NCBI GenBank assembly: GCA_963708735.1 | Contig: CAVPTW010000013.1 | Span: 78,285 to 142,284, forward strand | Direction: 5' to 3' | Source: JAGPUQ01 sp963708735 | Lineage (GTDB): Bacteria; Pseudomonadota; Gammaproteobacteria; Pseudomonadales; Porticoccaceae | DNA length: 64,000 bases | Shown: positions 17,104 through 26,184 of the stretch, in pieces | Layout of the letters: the number at the start of each line of letters is the position of its first letter | Numbering within the stretch: position 1 is the stretch's first letter | Translations under genes and position numbers: made by a program | The notes under the pieces: generated by a model | The model's database searches: none | The model's input: only the letters and a program-made list of their open reading frames with translations | Told to the model about the DNA's origin: nothing

Positions 17104-17472
17104 ATGGGCAGATCCGCCGAGCGAGGCATCTCCCTGTTGGGGATTTTGTTTATTTTGTTGTTGGTGGGTTTTGCCCTGACGGTGCTGTTCCGCGTCGGGC
17201 CGCTCTATCTGGACGACTACACGGTGCGCAAATCCTTTGAAGCCCTTGGCGACGGCAACACGCGCACGCTGTCCGATCAGGCGATCCGGGAAAAGCTGTA
17301 CAAGTATTTTGTCGTCAATAATGTCGACAACATCGACGTGAAACAGGTCCGCATCGACCGCAATGCGGCGCGAATTCTGGTGTCTCTGTATTACGAACGG
17401 CGCATCGAATTCATGGGTAATCTCGATGTGGTCGCGAAGTTCAATCATGTCTATGACAGCTCCAAGGATTGA
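17104..17472 (+). CDS. DUF4845 membrane protein
   Basis: A 122-residue protein with one N-terminal membrane helix (ISLLGILFILLLVGFALTVLF) and a periplasmic domain (VRKSFEAL...YKYFVVNNVDNIDVKQVRI). This is the DUF4845 protein that sits between lepB and rnc in many beta- and gammaproteobacteria. Its role is unknown. ATG at 17104 has GGAGG nine bases upstream; a GTG three codons earlier is possible. The stop overlaps the first codons of rnc. Confidence 0.88.
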   Translation: MGRSAERGISLLGILFILLLVGFALTVLFRVGPLYLDDYTVRKSFEALGDGNTRTLSDQAIREKLYKYFVVNNVDNIDVKQVRIDRNAARILVSLYYERRIEFMGNLDVVAKFNHVYDSSKD

Positions 17473-18173
17473 GGTGCGTAACGGCGGTGGCTGAGCCGGG
17501 TGGCACGATCGGTGTCCTGGGTGGCTATGCGTTTGGCGACCCCGGCTTGTTGCGGCTTGCTCTGACGCATCGCAGCAGTGGTTCGCCCCACAATGAACGC
17601 CTCGAATTTCTCGGTGACGCCGTGCTGGGTTTGGTGATTGGCGAGCTGCTCTACCGGCGCTTTCCCGAACTGGACGAGGGTGCGCTGAGCCGCCTGCGCG
17701 CGCGTCTGGTCAGCGGCGAATATCTGGCGGGTGTCGCGCAAGCCCTGAAGCTGCCCGATTGGGTGCGGTTGGGGCCGGGAGAACGCAAGAGCGGTGGCGC
17801 GCGGCGCAAAACCATTCTCGCCGGTACCCTCGAAGCGGTTATCGGTGCGGTGTATCTGGACAGCGGCCTGGCCGCCTGCCGCGATTGCATCGAGCGGTGG
17901 TTTGGAGAGTCGCTCGCGGTGGTGATCCGCGATCCGGGCGACCGCGACGAAAAGACCCAGCTCCAGGAGTTGCTGCAGGCGCGCGGCGAGCCGTTGCCCG
18001 TCTATACCGTGGTCGCGGTTTCCGGCCCCGAGCACGCGCGGCGGTTTGAGGTGTCCTGCACCCTGCCGCTGCTGAAGACAGCGGTTACCGGCGCGGGCAG
18101 CAGTCGGCGCGCGGCGGAAAAACAGGCAGCGATCGAGGCGCTCGCCGCCCTTGCGGCGCGGGAGACATCATGA
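17469..18173 (+). CDS. rnc: Ribonuclease III
   Basis: A double-strand-specific endoribonuclease that processes rRNA and mRNA. The RNase III signature ERLEFLGDAVLG sits near residues 43-54, the second acidic cluster is GTLEAVIGAVYLD, and a C-terminal dsRNA-binding domain runs from about 160 to 232. The start is uncertain: a TTG at 17469 overlaps the previous stop, and GTG at 17487 (giving MAEPGG) is the alternative. It overlaps era by 4 bp. Confidence 0.96.
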   Translation: MRCVTAVAEPGGTIGVLGGYAFGDPGLLRLALTHRSSGSPHNERLEFLGDAVLGLVIGELLYRRFPELDEGALSRLRARLVSGEYLAGVAQALKLPDWVRLGPGERKSGGARRKTILAGTLEAVIGAVYLDSGLAACRDCIERWFGESLAVVIRDPGDRDEKTQLQELLQARGEPLPVYTVVAVSGPEHARRFEVSCTLPLLKTAVTGAGSSRRAAEKQAAIEALAALAARETS

Positions 18174-19066
18174 CCACCAGGCACTGCGGTTACACGGCCA
18201 TTGTCGGCCGGCCCAATGTGGGCAAATCGACGCTGCTCAATCATCTGCTCGGGCAAAAGCTCTGTATTACCTCCCGCAAGCCCCAGACCACACGCCACAA
18301 CATTCTGGGTATCAAGACCCACGCCAGTCATCAGATGCTGTTTGTGGATACGCCGGGCATCAACAATGCCAAGGGTCGGGCCATCAATCGCTATCTCAAT
18401 CGCTCGGCCCTGAGCGCGATGCGCGATGTGGATCTGATTATTTTTGTCCTCGATCGCGATCTGTGGACCGATGCCGATGCGGCGGTGGCGCAACAGGTCG
18501 CGCAGGCCGGTGCGCCCGTGGTGGTGGTGCTGAACAAGGCGGATCGCCTGGCAACGCCGGGGATGCTGCTGCCGCGCATGGCGCAGCTATCCGAATTGCT
18601 GCCGAACGCCGAATGCCTGCCGGTGTCCGCGCTCAACGGCACCAACCTCGACGCGCTTGAACGCATCGTCATGGCCCATATGCCGGTGGGCGAGTTCTGC
18701 TTTGCGGAGGATCAGTACACCGACCGCAACGAACGTTTTCTGGTCGCCGAAATCGTGCGCGAGAAAATCATCCGGCAACTGGGGGCGGAGCTGCCCTACA
18801 GCACCGCCATCGAAATCGAGGAATTTCGCGACGAGGAAAAAATCTGCCACATCAGCGCGCTGATTCTGGTGGAGCGCGACGGCCAGAAACGCATCATCAT
18901 CGGCGACGGTGGGCAGCGCATCAAAAAAATCGGCGAACAGGCGCGCCACGACATCGAGGCGCTGCTCGGCAAAAAAGTGATGCTGCGACTCTGGGTGAAG
19001 GTCAAGAGCGGCTGGTCCGACGACGAGCGGGCGCTGCGCAGTCTGGGCTATCGTGATGAGCGCTGA
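18170..19066 (+). CDS. era: GTPase Era
   Basis: A 298-residue GTPase for 30S subunit maturation. G1 is GRPNVGKST (residues 13-21), G3 DTPGI, G4 NKAD, and a C-terminal KH RNA-binding domain contains the GDGGQRIKKIGEQAR loop. Start codon ATG overlaps the rnc TGA, so translation is coupled to RNase III, a functional pairing conserved across bacteria. Confidence 0.97.
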   Translation: MTTRHCGYTAIVGRPNVGKSTLLNHLLGQKLCITSRKPQTTRHNILGIKTHASHQMLFVDTPGINNAKGRAINRYLNRSALSAMRDVDLIIFVLDRDLWTDADAAVAQQVAQAGAPVVVVLNKADRLATPGMLLPRMAQLSELLPNAECLPVSALNGTNLDALERIVMAHMPVGEFCFAEDQYTDRNERFLVAEIVREKIIRQLGAELPYSTAIEIEEFRDEEKICHISALILVERDGQKRIIIGDGGQRIKKIGEQARHDIEALLGKKVMLRLWVKVKSGWSDDERALRSLGYRDER

Positions 19067-19117
19067 CGCGCGGGAGCGTGGTGGCTGCTGAAGCGCGTAC
19101 AACACGAACCGGCCTAT

Positions 19118-19816
19118 GTGCTGCACCGGCGCCCCTACCGGGAATCCAGCCTGCTGGTCGATCTCTTCGCGCAGGAGCACGGCCGACTGCGGGCGGTAGC
19201 GCGCGGCATCCGCAGCGGCAAATCCCAGGCATTGCAGCCGTTCGTCGCACTGGAGGTGGCCTGGAGCGGCGGCGGCACCTTGAAGACGCTGACCCAGGTC
19301 GAAATCGCTGCGCCGACCGCGCCACTCTTGACTGGACGCGCGCTTTACCTCGGGTTGTATGTCAACGAGCTACTGGTGCGGCTGCTGCACGAATACGATC
19401 CTCACCCCGCGCTCCATGCGCGTTATCGGCAACTGCTGCGCGAACTGGCCGGGCCGGGCGACGCCGAGCCCCTGCTGCGCCGTTTCGAACTGGCGCTGCT
19501 CGCGGATCTCGGCTACGGCCTGACGCTGGATCGCGACGCCCATACCGGGCTGCGGATCGTGCCGGACCTCGATTATGTGTTTGTCGCGGGCACCGGACTG
19601 ATACGCAGGGACGCAGTGGGCGGTGACGCTGCGCGCCATCGGCTGAGCGGCTGCCATCTGCTGGCGATGGCAGCGGAAGACTACACCAGCGCCGACGTCC
19701 GCCAGTGCGCCAAGGAACTGCTGCGCGCGGCGCTGGCGGACCATCTCGGCAGTCGTCCGCTGCGCAGCCGCGAGCTGTTCCGCAAGTTGGTAGCCGGCGG
19801 AGTCGGCGCCCCATGA
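19118..19816 (+). CDS. recO: DNA repair protein RecO
   Basis: An OB-fold protein that loads RecA with RecR. The text HRRPYRESSLLVDLFAQEHGRLRAVARGIRSG is diagnostic of the RecO N-terminus. Only one conventional start (GTG at 19118) lies in the open frame, and it has no ribosome site. RecO-like sequence (LLKRVQHEPAYVLHRRPY) continues upstream of it in the same frame, preceded by GGGAG at 19072-19076 and in-frame CTG codons at 19085 and 19088. The real start is therefore probably a CTG. The gene ends in an ATGA overlap with acpS; pdxJ, usual here, is missing. Confidence 0.93.
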   Translation: MLHRRPYRESSLLVDLFAQEHGRLRAVARGIRSGKSQALQPFVALEVAWSGGGTLKTLTQVEIAAPTAPLLTGRALYLGLYVNELLVRLLHEYDPHPALHARYRQLLRELAGPGDAEPLLRRFELALLADLGYGLTLDRDAHTGLRIVPDLDYVFVAGTGLIRRDAVGGDAARHRLSGCHLLAMAAEDYTSADVRQCAKELLRAALADHLGSRPLRSRELFRKLVAGGVGAP

Positions 19817-20196
19817 TCCGGGGCATCGGCACCGACATTGTGGCGATAGCGCGCATCGAAAACGCGCTCGCCCGGCACGGCGCGCGTTTTGCCGCGCGGA
19901 TCCTGCGTCCCGAGGAGTTGACGGTTTTTGGCGCGGCATCGCGCCCCGCGGCCTGGCTCGCCAAGCGTTTCGCGGCTAAAGAAGCGCTCGGCAAGGCGCT
20001 CGGTACCGGCATCGGGACGGTGTCCTGGCAGGATTTCAGCGTGCTCGGCGCGCCCGGCGGGGTGCCGGTCGTGCAGTGCCACGGGCGCGCGCAGCAATTG
20101 TTGGCCCAGCGGGGCATCACCGATGTCCGGATCAGTCTCTCGGACGAGCGCGACTATGCACTGGCGTTTGTGGTGCTGAGCGGCACCGGCGGCTGA
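19813..20196 (+). CDS. acpS: Holo-[acyl-carrier-protein] synthase
   Basis: A 127-residue enzyme that transfers 4'-phosphopantetheine from CoA to acyl carrier protein. The magnesium ligands D8 (GIGTDIV) and E57 (RFAAKEALGKALG) are in place. Start overlaps the recO stop (ATGA). It is the last gene of the lepA-acpS run. Confidence 0.95.
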   Translation: MIRGIGTDIVAIARIENALARHGARFAARILRPEELTVFGAASRPAAWLAKRFAAKEALGKALGTGIGTVSWQDFSVLGAPGGVPVVQCHGRAQQLLAQRGITDVRISLSDERDYALAFVVLSGTGG

Positions 20197-20272
20197 TCAA
20201 TCCCGGCATGCCGCGACATCCCCGGGTCGGGGAGTAAAATGCCGGTATCTGCGATAGCGAGCTGGTAACCCT

Positions 20273-21166
20273 ATGGACTTTCCCACCATTGAATCCTGTG
20301 TCGGCAATACGCCCCTGGTGCGCTTGCAGCGCCTGAGCGCGGGCCGCAACAACACCATTCTCGTCAAGCTGGAAGGCAACAATCCCGCGGGTTCGGTCAA
20401 GGACCGGCCGGCGCTGAGCATGATCCGGTGCGCCGAAGCCCGGGGCGAAATCAAACCCGGCGACACGTTGATCGAGGCGACCAGCGGCAACACCGGGATT
20501 GCGCTCGCCATGGTGGCCGCGATCAAGGGCTATCGCATGATTCTCATCATGCCGGATCACATGACCGAGGAGCGCAAGGCGGCGATGGCGGCCTATGGCG
20601 CGGAACTGGTGATGGTGAGTCGCGAAGCCGGCATGGAAGGCGCGCGCGATCTGGCGCTGGCGATGCGTGCCGAGGGCCGGGGTATCGTACTGGACCAGTT
20701 CAACAATCCCGACAATCCCCGCGCCCACCGCGAGACCACGGGGCCGGAAATCTGGCGACAGACCGGCGGCACGCTGACGCATTTCGTCAGCGCGATGGGC
20801 ACCACGGGCACGATCATGGGCGTATCCGAATACCTCAAGTCTGTTGATCCCGCGATCCAGGTGATTGGCTTGCAGCCCGCCGACGGTTCGAATATCGCCG
20901 GCATCCGGCGCTGGCCAGAGGCCTATCTACCCGGCATCTACAATGCGGCACTGGTGGATCGGGTGCTGGACATCGAGCAGTCCGAGGCCGAAAACACCAC
21001 GCGCGAACTGGCGCGGCAGGAAGGGATTTTCTGCGGTGTTTCTTCAGGCGGCGCCGTGGCGGGAACCTTGCGGTTGGCGAGCGAGTTGAGCGATGCGGTG
21101 ATCGTTGCCATCATCGCGGATCGCGGCGACCGCTACCTGTCCTCGGGCCTGTTTCAGGCGCCCTGA
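20273..21166 (+). CDS. cysM: Cysteine synthase B (O-acetylserine sulfhydrylase)
   Basis: A 297-residue PLP enzyme making cysteine from O-acetylserine and sulfide or thiosulfate. The PLP lysine is K43 in NPAGSVKDRPA; the substrate loop is EATSGNTGIALA and the phosphate-binding loop GTTGTIMG. Length and the RPALSMI variant favour CysM over CysK. Only 27 bp separate it from relA, where Pseudomonas would carry rlmD. Confidence 0.94.
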   Translation: MDFPTIESCVGNTPLVRLQRLSAGRNNTILVKLEGNNPAGSVKDRPALSMIRCAEARGEIKPGDTLIEATSGNTGIALAMVAAIKGYRMILIMPDHMTEERKAAMAAYGAELVMVSREAGMEGARDLALAMRAEGRGIVLDQFNNPDNPRAHRETTGPEIWRQTGGTLTHFVSAMGTTGTIMGVSEYLKSVDPAIQVIGLQPADGSNIAGIRRWPEAYLPGIYNAALVDRVLDIEQSEAENTTRELARQEGIFCGVSSGGAVAGTLRLASELSDAVIVAIIADRGDRYLSSGLFQAP

Positions 21167-21193
21167 TTTTCCGCGCCGCGACGGATCCCAGCC

Positions 21194-23392
21194 ATGGTGC
21201 ATGTGCGCAACATTCCACCGCTGCCGACCGATGTCGAGGTCGATCTGGCGGACTGGCTGCAACGTCTGGCCGCACGCCACGCCTGGGATGCTCGCAAGAT
21301 CGCCGCGGTCACCGCGGCGGCTGAACTTGTCGCCGCCAACGCCCCGGCGGCACTGACGCCGGGGTTTGCGATCACCGAAATTCTTGCCGATCTCTACATG
21401 GATGCCGAAGGGCTGGCCGCCGGCATGTGTTATCGCGCGGTCCGCCGCGCCACCCTGGCGCTCCCGGTCGTCAGTGCCAAACTCGGCGAAGGCGTCGCGA
21501 AGCTGATTGAAGGCGTGCTGCGCATGGCCATCATCGGCGAGCTGCGCAGCCGTTCCAATCAGCCGGTGCTGGGCGTGGACCCGGCGCAGCAGGCGACCAA
21601 GTTGCGCGCCATGCTGGTCTCCATGATCGCGGACATGCGCGTGCCGCTGATCAAGATCGCCGAGCGCACCTGGGCGCTCCACGCCGCGCGGGATGCCGCC
21701 GTGGAGCGCCAGCAGCGCATCGCGCGCGAAGTCTTCGATGTCTACGCGCCTCTGGCGCACCGACTCGGAATCGGCCATCTCAAGTGGGAGCTCGAGGATC
21801 TCGCCTTTCGCTACCTCGAACCGGCGGAATACCGCCATATCGCGGCGTTGCTGGAAGAAAAACGCAGCGACCGTCAGCACTATATCGATGAGGTGATCGA
21901 CACCCTGCAAACCACGCTGCGGCAACTGGGCAAGGAAGCGCAGGTCAGCGGTCGCCCCAAAAGCATTTACAGCATCTGGAAGAAGATGCACAACAAGGGC
22001 CTGGGGTTTTCCCAGATTTATGACATTCGGGCGGTGCGCGTGCTGGTGCCCACGGTGACCGACTGCTACGGCGTGCTGGGTATCGTGCACAGCCTGTGGC
22101 GCAACCTTCCCGATGAGTTCGACGATTACATTGCGTCGCCGAAAAACAACGGCTATCGATCCCTGCATACCGCCGTGATCGGGCCCGGCCGAAGGGTGGT
22201 CGAAATCCAGATTCGCACCTTCGCGATGCACGAGGAGGCGGAGCTGGGGTTTTGTTCCCACTGGCGCTACAAGGACGGCACCAACACCGCCGGCGCGGAT
22301 TACGAGGAGCGCATCGCGTGGTTGCGCCAGGTGCTTGAATGGCAGGAGGAACTGGGCGGCGAAGCGATCGAGGATTATCTGCGGGTAGATCAGGCGCCGG
22401 AACGGATTTATGTGTTTACGCCGGAAGGGCATGTGGTCGATCTGCCGCGGCAGGCAACGCCGCTGGATTTTGCGTATCGCATCCACACCGAAATCGGGCA
22501 TCGCTGCCGTGGTGCGCGGGTTAACGGCGCCATCTATCCCCTCAACCGGCCGCTGGAAACCGGGGTCCAGGTCGAGATCATCACCGGGCGGCATCCGGCG
22601 CCGAGTCGCGACTGGCTGGTGCGCGCCCAGGGCTATCTCACCACAGCGCGGGCGCGTGCCAAGGTGCGGCAGTGGTTTCGCGAGCGCGACCAGGGTGACA
22701 ACCAGGCGGCCGGGCAGAACCTGTTGCAGCGCGAGTTGCGCCAGCTCGGCTTTGCCGACACCGACCTCGATGCCCTGGCGCGAACCTTCAACCGGCAGGA
22801 TGCCAATGCGCTTCACGAAGCTATCGGGGCTGGCACCATCCGCCTGGATCAGGTGGTGCGGCGGGTGCTTGCCGAACGTCAGCACGACCGCGACCGCGCC
22901 ACACCCCGCCGCGCCGCCCGGCGCTCCGCGCAGCGTTTTGCGGAATCCGAGTTCTATATCTACGGCGTCGGCGACCTGCTGACCCGCACCGCGCACTGCT
23001 GCATGCCGACGCCGGGCAACGAAATTGCCGGGTATCTCACCCATGGCCGCGGCGTCACCATTCATCGCGCCGACTGCGGCAATCTGTTGCACCTTCAGGC
23101 GACCCAGCCACGCCGGGTGTTGCAGGTCAGCTGGGGTGCGATCCCGACCACTGCCTATGAAATCAAGTTGCGCATCAGTGCCTATGATCGCGCCGGCCTG
23201 CTGCGCGATGTCACCGCCGTGCTGGACGACGCCCGTGTGTTCATTCTGGCACTGCATAGCGGCGACACCCAGGATGGCATTGCCAGCATCGAAGTGAGTT
23301 TTGAAGTGCCGGGGATGGATTCCCTGCGCGAGCTGATCGGGCGTCTCGAACAATTGCCGAACGTAATCGACGTCTGCCGCGTCACCGATTGA
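21194..23392 (+). CDS. relA: (p)ppGpp synthetase RelA
   Basis: A 732-residue stringent-response enzyme that makes (p)ppGpp on stalled ribosomes. The N-terminal hydrolase-like domain lacks the catalytic His-Asp pair (the region reads DLYMDAEGLAAGMCYRAVRR), so it is synthetase-only. The synthetase domain has RPKSIYSIWKKM, SPKNNGYRSLH and EIQIRTFAMHEEAE. TGS (IYVFTPEGHVVDLPRQATP), zinc-finger-type (AHCCMPTPGNEIAGY) and ACT (C-terminal ~75 residues) domains follow. mazG follows with its frame touching the relA stop. Confidence 0.97.
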   Translation: MVHVRNIPPLPTDVEVDLADWLQRLAARHAWDARKIAAVTAAAELVAANAPAALTPGFAITEILADLYMDAEGLAAGMCYRAVRRATLALPVVSAKLGEGVAKLIEGVLRMAIIGELRSRSNQPVLGVDPAQQATKLRAMLVSMIADMRVPLIKIAERTWALHAARDAAVERQQRIAREVFDVYAPLAHRLGIGHLKWELEDLAFRYLEPAEYRHIAALLEEKRSDRQHYIDEVIDTLQTTLRQLGKEAQVSGRPKSIYSIWKKMHNKGLGFSQIYDIRAVRVLVPTVTDCYGVLGIVHSLWRNLPDEFDDYIASPKNNGYRSLHTAVIGPGRRVVEIQIRTFAMHEEAELGFCSHWRYKDGTNTAGADYEERIAWLRQVLEWQEELGGEAIEDYLRVDQAPERIYVFTPEGHVVDLPRQATPLDFAYRIHTEIGHRCRGARVNGAIYPLNRPLETGVQVEIITGRHPAPSRDWLVRAQGYLTTARARAKVRQWFRERDQGDNQAAGQNLLQRELRQLGFADTDLDALARTFNRQDANALHEAIGAGTIRLDQVVRRVLAERQHDRDRATPRRAARRSAQRFAESEFYIYGVGDLLTRTAHCCMPTPGNEIAGYLTHGRGVTIHRADCGNLLHLQATQPRRVLQVSWGAIPTTAYEIKLRISAYDRAGLLRDVTAVLDDARVFILALHSGDTQDGIASIEVSFEVPGMDSLRELIGRLEQLPNVIDVCRVTD

Positions 23393-23412
23393 CCGACTCC
23401 CGGAGAACACCG

Positions 23413-24258
23413 ATGCCAAACGCGCATACCATCGCGGATCTGCTGCAACTGATGGCCAGGCTGCGGGACCCCGATACCGGCTGTCCCTGGGATCGCGCCC
23501 AGGATTTTCGCTCCATTGCGCCGCACACGCTGGAGGAAGTCTGCGAAGTGATCGACGCCATCGAGCGCGACGATTACCCGCATCTGCGCGAGGAGCTGGG
23601 CGATCTGCTGTTTCAGGTGGTGTTTTACGCGCAGCTCGGCAGCGAACGCGGGCTGTTCGATTTCGCCGCGATAGTCGACGGTCTGGTGGCCAAACTGGTG
23701 GCGCGTCATCCCCACGTGTTTCCCGCGGGCACCCTGGCGAGCCGGCGTGTTGCGGGCGATCCGGCGCCGGAGACGCACGGCGTCAAACAGCTCTGGGAGA
23801 CCCTCAAGGAGCGTGAACGCGCCGCGCGCGGCAGTAGCGGGCCGCTGGGTGAAATACCGGCGACGTTATCGGCACTGATGCGTTCCGCGAAAATACAAAA
23901 GCGCGCCGCGCATCTGGGTTTCGATTGGCCGGATGCAGCCCCGGTGCCCGCGAAGATCCGCGAGGAACTCGCCGAAGTGGAAGCCGCCATGGCAACCGGC
24001 GTCAGGGCGGATATCACCGAGGAAATCGGCGATCTGCTGTTCGCCTGTGTCAATCTCGCGCGTCACCTCGGCATTGACGGCGAGGCCGCGTTGCGCGGCG
24101 CCAATCGCAAGTTCGAACGCCGTTTCGAGCAGATGATGGCGCGCATGGACGGCGACGCCGATGCATTTCGCGCCCTTGGCGCAGACGCGAAAGAGGCGCT
24201 GTGGCAAGCGGTGAAGCTGGCCGAACGCGACCCGCCGGAAAGCGCGGCGAAAAACTGA
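23413..24258 (+). CDS. mazG: Nucleoside triphosphate pyrophosphohydrolase MazG
   Basis: A 281-residue all-alpha NTP pyrophosphatase with two MazG repeats. The first has the metal-binding EExxE segments in HTLEEVCEVIDAI and LREELGDLLFQVVFYA; the second has ELAEVEAAM and ITEEIGDLLFACVNLAR. It hydrolyses house-cleaning NTPs, and in E. coli lowers ppGpp indirectly, matching its place after relA. ATG at 23413 follows GGAG; an in-frame TTG overlapping the relA stop is less likely. Confidence 0.95.
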   Translation: MPNAHTIADLLQLMARLRDPDTGCPWDRAQDFRSIAPHTLEEVCEVIDAIERDDYPHLREELGDLLFQVVFYAQLGSERGLFDFAAIVDGLVAKLVARHPHVFPAGTLASRRVAGDPAPETHGVKQLWETLKERERAARGSSGPLGEIPATLSALMRSAKIQKRAAHLGFDWPDAAPVPAKIREELAEVEAAMATGVRADITEEIGDLLFACVNLARHLGIDGEAALRGANRKFERRFEQMMARMDGDADAFRALGADAKEALWQAVKLAERDPPESAAKN

Positions 24259-24373
24259 AAGTGCGCGCGGCACGTGCATGGCCCCGGTGTTGAGGCAGTT
24301 CGGGAATCTGTGTAAGGTGCCCGCTTTCTCGCGTTGCGCAACCGTGCGTGGCGCCGGAGCCGAGGAGATACCT

Positions 24374-25030
24374 ATGCGAATTATCCTGTTGGGACCACCG
24401 GGCGCAGGGAAAGGAACCCAGGCAGAATTCATCTCCCGCAGCTACGGTGTGCCACAGATTTCCACTGGCGACATGCTGCGCGCCGCCGTAAAAGCCGGCA
24501 GCCCGCTGGGTCTTAAAGCGAAGGACATCATGGCCGCGGGCGGCCTGGTTCCGGACACCCTCATCATCGATCTGGTGAAAGAGCGCATCGCCGCACCGGA
24601 CTGTCGGGAAGGGTTTTTGTTCGATGGCTTCCCGCGCACCATTCCCCAGGCGCAAGCCCTGGCGGATGCCGGCATCGAGATTGATCGTGTGGTTGAGATT
24701 CATGTGGACGATCAGGAGATTGTCGCGCGCCTGAGCGGTCGCCGTGTGCACGAGGCGTCTGGTCGCGTCTACCATCTGAAACACAATCCGCCACGACGCG
24801 AAGGTCTCGACGATGTCACCGGCGAGCCGCTGGTGCAGCGCGCCGATGATCGTGAAGACACCGTGCGCAATCGCCTGCGGGTCTATCACGAGCAGACCGA
24901 ACCGCTGGTCGCCTTCTATCAGGATTACATTGCGCGCCATCCGGGACGCACCCGCTACTGCCGTGTCGATGGCGTGGGATCGCTGGCTGACGTACAGGCG
25001 CGGTTGGTCGAGGCGCTGCGGGGCGATTGA
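24374..25030 (+). CDS. adk: Adenylate kinase
   Basis: A 218-residue enzyme interconverting ATP, ADP and AMP. The P-loop is GPPGAGKGTQ (residues 7-16), the AMP site STGDMLRAAV, FDGFPRTIPQAQAL follows, and a long LID (GRRVHEASGRVYH to GEPLVQRADD) lacks zinc cysteines, as in most Gram-negative enzymes. The ATG is preceded by GAGGAG. Confidence 0.97.
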   Translation: MRIILLGPPGAGKGTQAEFISRSYGVPQISTGDMLRAAVKAGSPLGLKAKDIMAAGGLVPDTLIIDLVKERIAAPDCREGFLFDGFPRTIPQAQALADAGIEIDRVVEIHVDDQEIVARLSGRRVHEASGRVYHLKHNPPRREGLDDVTGEPLVQRADDREDTVRNRLRVYHEQTEPLVAFYQDYIARHPGRTRYCRVDGVGSLADVQARLVEALRGD

Positions 25031-25055
25031 CGCTGCGATCGTAACGGGCGCGACG

Positions 25056-26054
25056 ATGCCAGCCGATGTGTACGGCGTTCTGCTCGTCAATCTGGGTTCG
25101 CCACAGACACCGACGCGGCGTGGCGTGGCGCGCTTTCTGCGCGAATTCCTGCTCGATTCCCGCGTGGTGGAGCTGCCACGCCCGCTCTGGTGGTGCATCC
25201 TCAACGGTCTCGTGATCCCGCTGCGGGCCACCCGCGTGGCGCGGGCCTATGAGTCCATCTGGATGCCGGACGGCTCGCCACTGCGGGTCTACACGGAAAA
25301 CCTGGCGGCGGCCGTCGCCCAATGTTTTCCGCAGCGGGCCGATGCACCGCAGGTCCTGGTAACCTCGGCGATGACCTATGGCGGCCCCTCCATCGCCGCG
25401 CAAGTTGCCTCTCTGCGCGCCGCAGGTGCGCACCGGATTTTGCTCATCCCGCTGTTTCCGCAGTATTCCGCGACCTCCACCGGCGCGGTTTACGATGTGG
25501 TTGCGCGTCTGGTTCAAACCACGCGCGATATTCCCGATATCCAGGTGGTGAAAAGCTACGCGACCTTTCCACCCTACATCGCCGCGCTCGCGGCCAGCGT
25601 GCGGCATCACTGGGAACGTCAGGGCCGTGCGCAGCGGCTGCTGATGTCCTTTCACGGCATTCCCCAGATTTGTGCCGAGCGCGGCGATCCCTATCCGAAC
25701 GAATGCCGCGCAACCGCGTTGGCACTGGCCAAAGCGCTGGAATTGGCCGACGCGGACTGGGTCATGGCGTATCAATCGCGCTTTGGCCGGCAGCAGTGGT
25801 TGCAGCCCTATACGGTGGATATTTTGCGCACGCTCGCTGAATCGGGAGTAACGTCCGTGGATGTTATCTGTCCCGCTTTTGCGACCGATTGCCTCGAAAC
25901 GCTGGTGGAGATATCTGAAGAAAATGGCGAGCTGTTTCGCGCCGCAGGCGGCGAACGGCTCGCACTGATTCCCTGCCTGAATGATTCAGAATCACATGCG
26001 GCTGCACTGAAAATGTTGATTGAACGAAAATTCTGCTTCAGTGTGGCAGAATGA
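25056..26054 (+). CDS. hemH: Ferrochelatase
   Basis: A 332-residue enzyme inserting ferrous iron into protoporphyrin IX, the last step of protoheme synthesis. The catalytic histidine lies in LLMSFHGIPQ and the conserved glutamate in CPAFATDCLETLVEI. MTYGGPSI and the PLFPQYS segment are family hallmarks. It starts 25 bp after adk. No Fe-S cysteine tail is present. Confidence 0.95.
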   Translation: MPADVYGVLLVNLGSPQTPTRRGVARFLREFLLDSRVVELPRPLWWCILNGLVIPLRATRVARAYESIWMPDGSPLRVYTENLAAAVAQCFPQRADAPQVLVTSAMTYGGPSIAAQVASLRAAGAHRILLIPLFPQYSATSTGAVYDVVARLVQTTRDIPDIQVVKSYATFPPYIAALAASVRHHWERQGRAQRLLMSFHGIPQICAERGDPYPNECRATALALAKALELADADWVMAYQSRFGRQQWLQPYTVDILRTLAESGVTSVDVICPAFATDCLETLVEISEENGELFRAAGGERLALIPCLNDSESHAAALKMLIERKFCFSVAE

Positions 26055-26184
26055 TCGGACGGGAAGTGCTGGCGGTTTCCCCGTACTGGTTTGTGGACAG
26101 TAAAAATTCGCTTGGATAGAATCGGTAGCGAGTGCCTGTCGACAACAAAAACAACGTTTCTTCATTTTTGTCAGGAGATGCCGA

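Noticed and set aside
15682..17448. A 588-codon frame antisense to lepA, lepB and DUF4845
   Set aside because: Covers three genuine genes on the opposite strand and has no family resemblance.
21044..23419. A 791-codon frame antisense to relA
   Set aside because: Mirror of relA codon bias; no recognisable domains; relA motifs are complete on the plus strand.
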